Assembly: GCF_014698475.1 (NCBI RefSeq)
Contig: NZ_JACJTB010000013.1
Coordinates: forward strand, 62,001-126,000
Direction of reading: 5' to 3'
Source: Nostoc spongiaeforme FACHB-130
GTDB lineage: Bacteria > Cyanobacteriota > Cyanobacteriia > Cyanobacteriales > Nostocaceae
DNA: 64,000 nucleotides
Shown here: positions 60,830 through 64,000 of the stretch, piece after piece
Position numbering within the stretch: the stretch's first letter is position 1
Layout: each line of letters begins with the position of its first letter
Program-made: the position numbers and the translations under genes
The notes under the pieces: model-generated
The model's input: only the letters and a program-made list of their open reading frames with translations
Databases searched by the model: none
What the model was told of the DNA's origin: nothing

Positions 60830-63355
60830 ATGACATTACAAGAAACAGTCATTTGGCTACAAGAACGTACCACTTTAGGAATTCTCTCATCGGCGGCGTT
60901 GAATGCGATCGCCCAAGTTTTAGAGTTGCAAACAATACCTCAAGGCAGTTACTTAGTCAACGCAGGTACTCCGCCAGCAGCACTATACATCCTCAAAGAT
61001 GGACAAATTGAAAGCGATACCAGCAATAAAAATAACTTTGCCTTTGCTTGTGGCTTTCTACCAGGGGCAGTAATGAACCTGCGACAACTACTATTAGATG
61101 AATTAACACCATCGACAATTATTTCTCTCACAGAATGCCATGTCTGGGTAATTCCTGCGGCTGAGTTTCGTGCTTTAGCCAGCCAATATCCCGAAATTAC
61201 CCAAGCATTATCTCGCTCTTTAGCCCAAGAATTAGCCCAAGTTACATCAGCCTTAACTTACGAACAAGAACGTTCTGTGGCTTTGCGTCCTTATTTAGTC
61301 ACGAAAGCCCAAAGGGGTATTGTGGGTACGAGTCGCTATGCACTCAGGTTGCGGGAACAAATACGAGAAGCCGCAGCCGACCGCAAGTCAACAGAAATCT
61401 TCGGCGAACCAGGGTTAGAAAAAGATAATATTGCCGCTTTGATTCACTACGGTTCACCTCAACGCCGCGAACCTATGATTAAAATTAATTGTGGCATTCT
61501 CCAAACAAGCGGTGTCGATTTATTTGGCCGGGTTGGCGGCAAAGCAGGGCTTTTAGAATGGCTGGGTGATGGTACTTTAGTACTCAACAATATCCAAGAA
61601 CTGCCCCCAGAATTATTACCAGCAATGGTGCAGTTTATCAAAACAGGTACTTACACCCCAGTAACTCGTGATGGCGAACCATTAGCCGAACCTCGCACCA
61701 GTCCAGCACGAATTTTGATTATTTCCGAAAAAACTGAATCTAAAATAGAACGTTGTGTTGGTCGTGTCATTAAAGTTCCGCCAGTACGGGTGCGAAAGGC
61801 TGATATTAAAGCCCAGGTAGAATATTACACTAGTTTATATGTGCGATCGCGCGGACTGGCGAAACCTCATATTACCCCAGAAGCTTTACGCCGCTTGCAG
61901 TCCTATGATTTTCCTGGCAACCTGAAAGAGTTAAAAAATTTAGTTGAACGGGCAATTGTTCAAGCCGGAGAAAGACAGGAATTAACCGAAGAAATCTTTT
62001 GGTCAGCCCAAACTAAGAAAAAAGAATTTCGCGTCAACTTATTAAATACTTATTCTGGGTTACGAAAATTTCTCCGCAGTGACTGGTGGCCTGACAAAAT
62101 CAACTATGGCTTTACAGTGATAGCGTTTCCAATCATTATTATGATCTTATTTTTAGGGCCGCAAACCCGCGATCGCAATTTCGCTTTAAATTTATTTTGG
62201 GCTTGGTGGTGGCCTTTCTTTTTACTGATTTTTCCCTTTCTCGGTCGCGTTTGGTGTGCCGTTTGCCCCTTTATGATTTACGGCGAAATTACTCAAAAGT
62301 TATCTCTGTGGTTATTTCCCCGCCAACTTAAACGCTGGCCGCGAGAAACAGCAGAAAAATGGGGCGGATGGTTTTTATTTGGCTTATTTACCTTAATTTT
62401 CCTTTGGGAAGAACTCTGGCATTTAGAAAATACAGCTTACCTATCTGCTTGTTTGCTGTTATTAATTACAGCCGGGGCAATGATTTTTTCCGCCATATTT
62501 GAACGGCGGTTTTGGTGTCGTTATCTCTGTCCTATTGGCGGGATGAATGGCTTATTTGCCAAACTTTCCATGACAGAACTACGCGCACAACAAGGCATTT
62601 GTTCAGCAACCTGTACTACTTATCAATGTTACAAAGGCGGGCCGCAAAAAGGCGAAGGTATGGAAACCAATGGCTGTCCTTTATATTCTCATCCCGCCCA
62701 GCTAGAAGACAACAGAGATTGCGTCTTATGTATGACTTGTTTAAAAGCCTGTCCCCATCGTTCCGTTGAGTTTAACTTGCGTCCCCCTGGAATTGAATTG
62801 TGGACGACTCATACACCACGCCAGTATGAAGTGGCATTACTGTTTTTACTTTTGAGTGGTGTATATCTGCATCGTTTACCCGAATTGCAATCATGGTTAG
62901 GACTGCATCTGGATTTAAATCAATTTTGGCAGCATTTAGGCTTATCGTTATTTGCCTTAATTTTCCCCTTGGCTGTGGCTGGGACTGCTTATTTTTTCAT
63001 ACAACTATTCAATTTTCAACGCAAGCCAAAATCATTCAAGGAACTTGCATACGGCTACTTACCCTTGGTGTTGGGAGGCAACTTAGCCCACTACCTGCAC
63101 TTGGGCTTGGCAGAAGGTGGTAAAATTTTACCCGTAACTTTAGCAACTTTTGGGTTAAATAGCGGAAATTTGCCTGTAATGATAGCACATCCAGCCGTTA
63201 TCAGCTTTTTGCAAGGGTTTACTTTAATTATTTCTACCTTGTTAACCATAGTCCTCACCCAAAAAATAGCACGACAACCACTGCGATCGCTCTTATGGCA
63301 ACATCTCGCAACTATTGGATTTGCAGCTAGTATGTGGGTGTTAATCGTCTTTTAG
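60830..63355 (+). CDS. Fusion: cNMP-binding, degenerate sigma-54-type AAA, NosR/NapH-like Fe-S membrane protein
   Basis: 841 residues from ATG 60830 (TTG 60812 possible). Residues about 15-135: cyclic-nucleotide-binding-like domain (IPQGSYLVNAGTPPAALYILKDG). About 160-400: AAA module like sigma-54 activators, but with GEPGLEKD for Walker A (192-199), no GAFTGA loop in DLFGRVGGKAGLLEWLGDG, and GTLVLNNI where Walker B needs D/E; the lid SYDFPGNLKELKNLVERA is kept. From about 420: membrane helices with WCAVCPF and FWCRYLCPIGGMNG (NapH/NosR style), a C-x3-C..C..C cluster (GICSATCTTYQC) and a 4Fe-4S motif CVLCMTCLKACP near 632-643, then C-terminal helices. Probably a regulated inner-membrane electron carrier; the partner is unknown. 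Confidence 0.8.
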   Translation: MTLQETVIWLQERTTLGILSSAALNAIAQVLELQTIPQGSYLVNAGTPPAALYILKDGQIESDTSNKNNFAFACGFLPGAVMNLRQLLLDELTPSTIISLTECHVWVIPAAEFRALASQYPEITQALSRSLAQELAQVTSALTYEQERSVALRPYLVTKAQRGIVGTSRYALRLREQIREAAADRKSTEIFGEPGLEKDNIAALIHYGSPQRREPMIKINCGILQTSGVDLFGRVGGKAGLLEWLGDGTLVLNNIQELPPELLPAMVQFIKTGTYTPVTRDGEPLAEPRTSPARILIISEKTESKIERCVGRVIKVPPVRVRKADIKAQVEYYTSLYVRSRGLAKPHITPEALRRLQSYDFPGNLKELKNLVERAIVQAGERQELTEEIFWSAQTKKKEFRVNLLNTYSGLRKFLRSDWWPDKINYGFTVIAFPIIIMILFLGPQTRDRNFALNLFWAWWWPFFLLIFPFLGRVWCAVCPFMIYGEITQKLSLWLFPRQLKRWPRETAEKWGGWFLFGLFTLIFLWEELWHLENTAYLSACLLLLITAGAMIFSAIFERRFWCRYLCPIGGMNGLFAKLSMTELRAQQGICSATCTTYQCYKGGPQKGEGMETNGCPLYSHPAQLEDNRDCVLCMTCLKACPHRSVEFNLRPPGIELWTTHTPRQYEVALLFLLLSGVYLHRLPELQSWLGLHLDLNQFWQHLGLSLFALIFPLAVAGTAYFFIQLFNFQRKPKSFKELAYGYLPLVLGGNLAHYLHLGLAEGGKILPVTLATFGLNSGNLPVMIAHPAVISFLQGFTLIISTLLTIVLTQKIARQPLRSLLWQHLATIGFAASMWVLIVF

Positions 63356-63525
63356 ACAGATTTACTTTATACATTCAACACGTAAATTTTACAATCCTCT
63401 TGTGAATTCAAAGATTGGATAAATTTTGCATGTGAAGTTTATTACTAGTGCAATTTTTGTTTATATTATCACTCAGTATGAATGTAAGCAAATTTTTAAG
63501 ATACCCTGATTAACTTCAAATCTTT

Positions 63526-64000
63526 ATGGTGTCACTACCAACTTTTCCCTCTCGCACAGGCGGTTACACTGTGGATGCGTTAGCTTTTGCTGATGACTAT
63601 TCAGCCGCTAATTTTGTCCCACAGCCTTTACACGAATCAACCTCTAGCATCACAAAAAGATTAATTGACATCTTAGGGGCTATTGTGGGACTCATCATCA
63701 CCGCGATGTTGACAATTCCCATAGCAATTATTACTAAAATTACTAATCCCGGCCCCATATTTTATTCGCAAATTCGCTGTGGAATTAACGGTAAACCCTT
63801 CCGTATCTGGAAGTTCCGGTCGATGGTAGTCAATGCTGACCAAATCAAGCATCTGGTAAAAAATCAAGCCCAAGGCCATATTTTTAAATCAGTTGACGAC
63901 CCTCGTATTACTCCCGTTGGTAAATTCCTGCGTCGCACCAGCTTAGATGAATTTCCCCAGTTTTGGAATGTGCTGAAGGGAGAAATGAGTTTAGTTGGGA
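63526..64000 (+). CDS. Sugar (phosphoglycosyl) transferase, 3' end outside window
   Basis: The frame runs from ATG 63526 to the window edge, about 158 codons. A cytoplasmic start of 45 residues is followed by KRLIDILGAIVGLIITAMLT (re-entrant membrane helix, about 46-75), then the bacterial sugar transferase core PGPIFYSQIRCGINGKPFRI, FRSMV and DPRITPVGKFLRRTSLDEFPQFWNVLKGEMSLVG (split here for length: D-P-R-I-T, then DELPQ-like DEFPQ and NVLKGEMSLVG). These small enzymes attach a sugar phosphate to undecaprenyl phosphate to start exopolysaccharide or O-antigen synthesis. Confidence 0.88.
   Translation, partial: MVSLPTFPSRTGGYTVDALAFADDYSAANFVPQPLHESTSSITKRLIDILGAIVGLIITAMLTIPIAIITKITNPGPIFYSQIRCGINGKPFRIWKFRSMVVNADQIKHLVKNQAQGHIFKSVDDPRITPVGKFLRRTSLDEFPQFWNVLKGEMSLVG

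Noticed and set aside
60830-62040. Sigma-54-dependent transcription activator
   Set aside because: GAFTGA is missing, Walker B is NN, no helix-turn-helix at the C-terminus, and the frame continues into membrane helices.
1-64000. tRNA, rRNA or riboswitch genes
   Set aside because: I looked for T-loop (GGTTCGA) and cloverleaf patterns and for common riboswitch cores and found no supportable case. A tRNAscan-SE and Infernal run would be decisive.

Overview
The window is a piece of a filamentous, probably heterocyst-forming cyanobacterial chromosome (Nostoc/Anabaena/Trichormus group). The grounds are very frequent HIP1 octamers (GCGATCGC), many short dispersed hairpins and MITE-like repeats, a ferrochelatase with a C-terminal chlorophyll-binding (CAB) helix, cyanobacterial small proteins resembling DUF2555 and DUF4327, a Ser/Thr-kinase/histidine-kinase hybrid, and a fructose/glucose uptake cluster like that of facultatively heterotrophic or plant-symbiotic Nostoc. 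Base composition looks uniformly AT-leaning. No rRNA, tRNA, CRISPR array or intact transposase gene was seen.

Layout. 0-6.1 kb: a chemosensory operon cheA-cheW-mcp-cheB-cheR with a soluble receptor. 6.1-9.4 kb: repeats, a small charged protein and a GT25-like glycosyltransferase. 9.4-18.8 kb: four co-directional genes for very large exported or outer-membrane proteins (DUF11/SdrB-like protein, Big-domain beta-barrel, beta-helix plus OmpA domain, glycine-rich DUF11 protein). 18.9-24.6 kb: an accessory block with an NB-ARC (STAND) ATPase, a papain-like cysteine peptidase with an unknown partner, HIP1-rich repeat arrays and an MntA-HepT toxin-antitoxin pair. 24.8-35 kb: housekeeping genes (esterase, coaBC, methyltransferase, hemH, FMN reductase, a decayed Rpn-type nuclease, a zinc alcohol dehydrogenase, NfeD and Band-7, a Zur-like Fur protein, purS and purQ). 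35.4-39 kb: a protein with a degenerate HsdR-N-like fold, a CsoR/InrS-like metal sensor, repeats and small proteins. 39.6-48.5 kb: a sugar-uptake cluster made of a LacI repressor, an ABC transporter, an MFS permease and an OprB porin, with two copies of a LacI-type operator. 48.6-54.9 kb: a 2083-residue hybrid kinase. 55.2-60 kb: HIT hydrolase, ComM-like ATPase, BrkB, DUF421 and a zinc-ribbon protein. 60.4-64 kb: a 29-residue membrane microprotein, a fusion of cNMP-binding, dead sigma-54-type AAA and Fe-S membrane domains, and the 5' part of a sugar transferase.

How the genes work together. The chemosensory operon is translationally coupled (cheA/cheW and cheB/cheR overlap) and has a full adaptation module, but no stand-alone CheY lies in view. 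The porin, MFS permease and ABC transporter could carry sugars from outside the outer membrane to the cytoplasm under LacI control. The 9.4-18.8 kb genes probably build one cell-surface structure.

The most unusual points are: a dispersed intergenic repeat inserted in frame into cheA, with a near-identical copy about 53.5 kb away; nested MITE insertions in which one repeat family is the target of two others; the uncharacterised peptidase/partner cassette bounded by HIP1-rich repeats; the cNMP/degenerate-AAA/NosR-like fusion; and the small membrane-protein gene between 60.4 and 60.6 kb.
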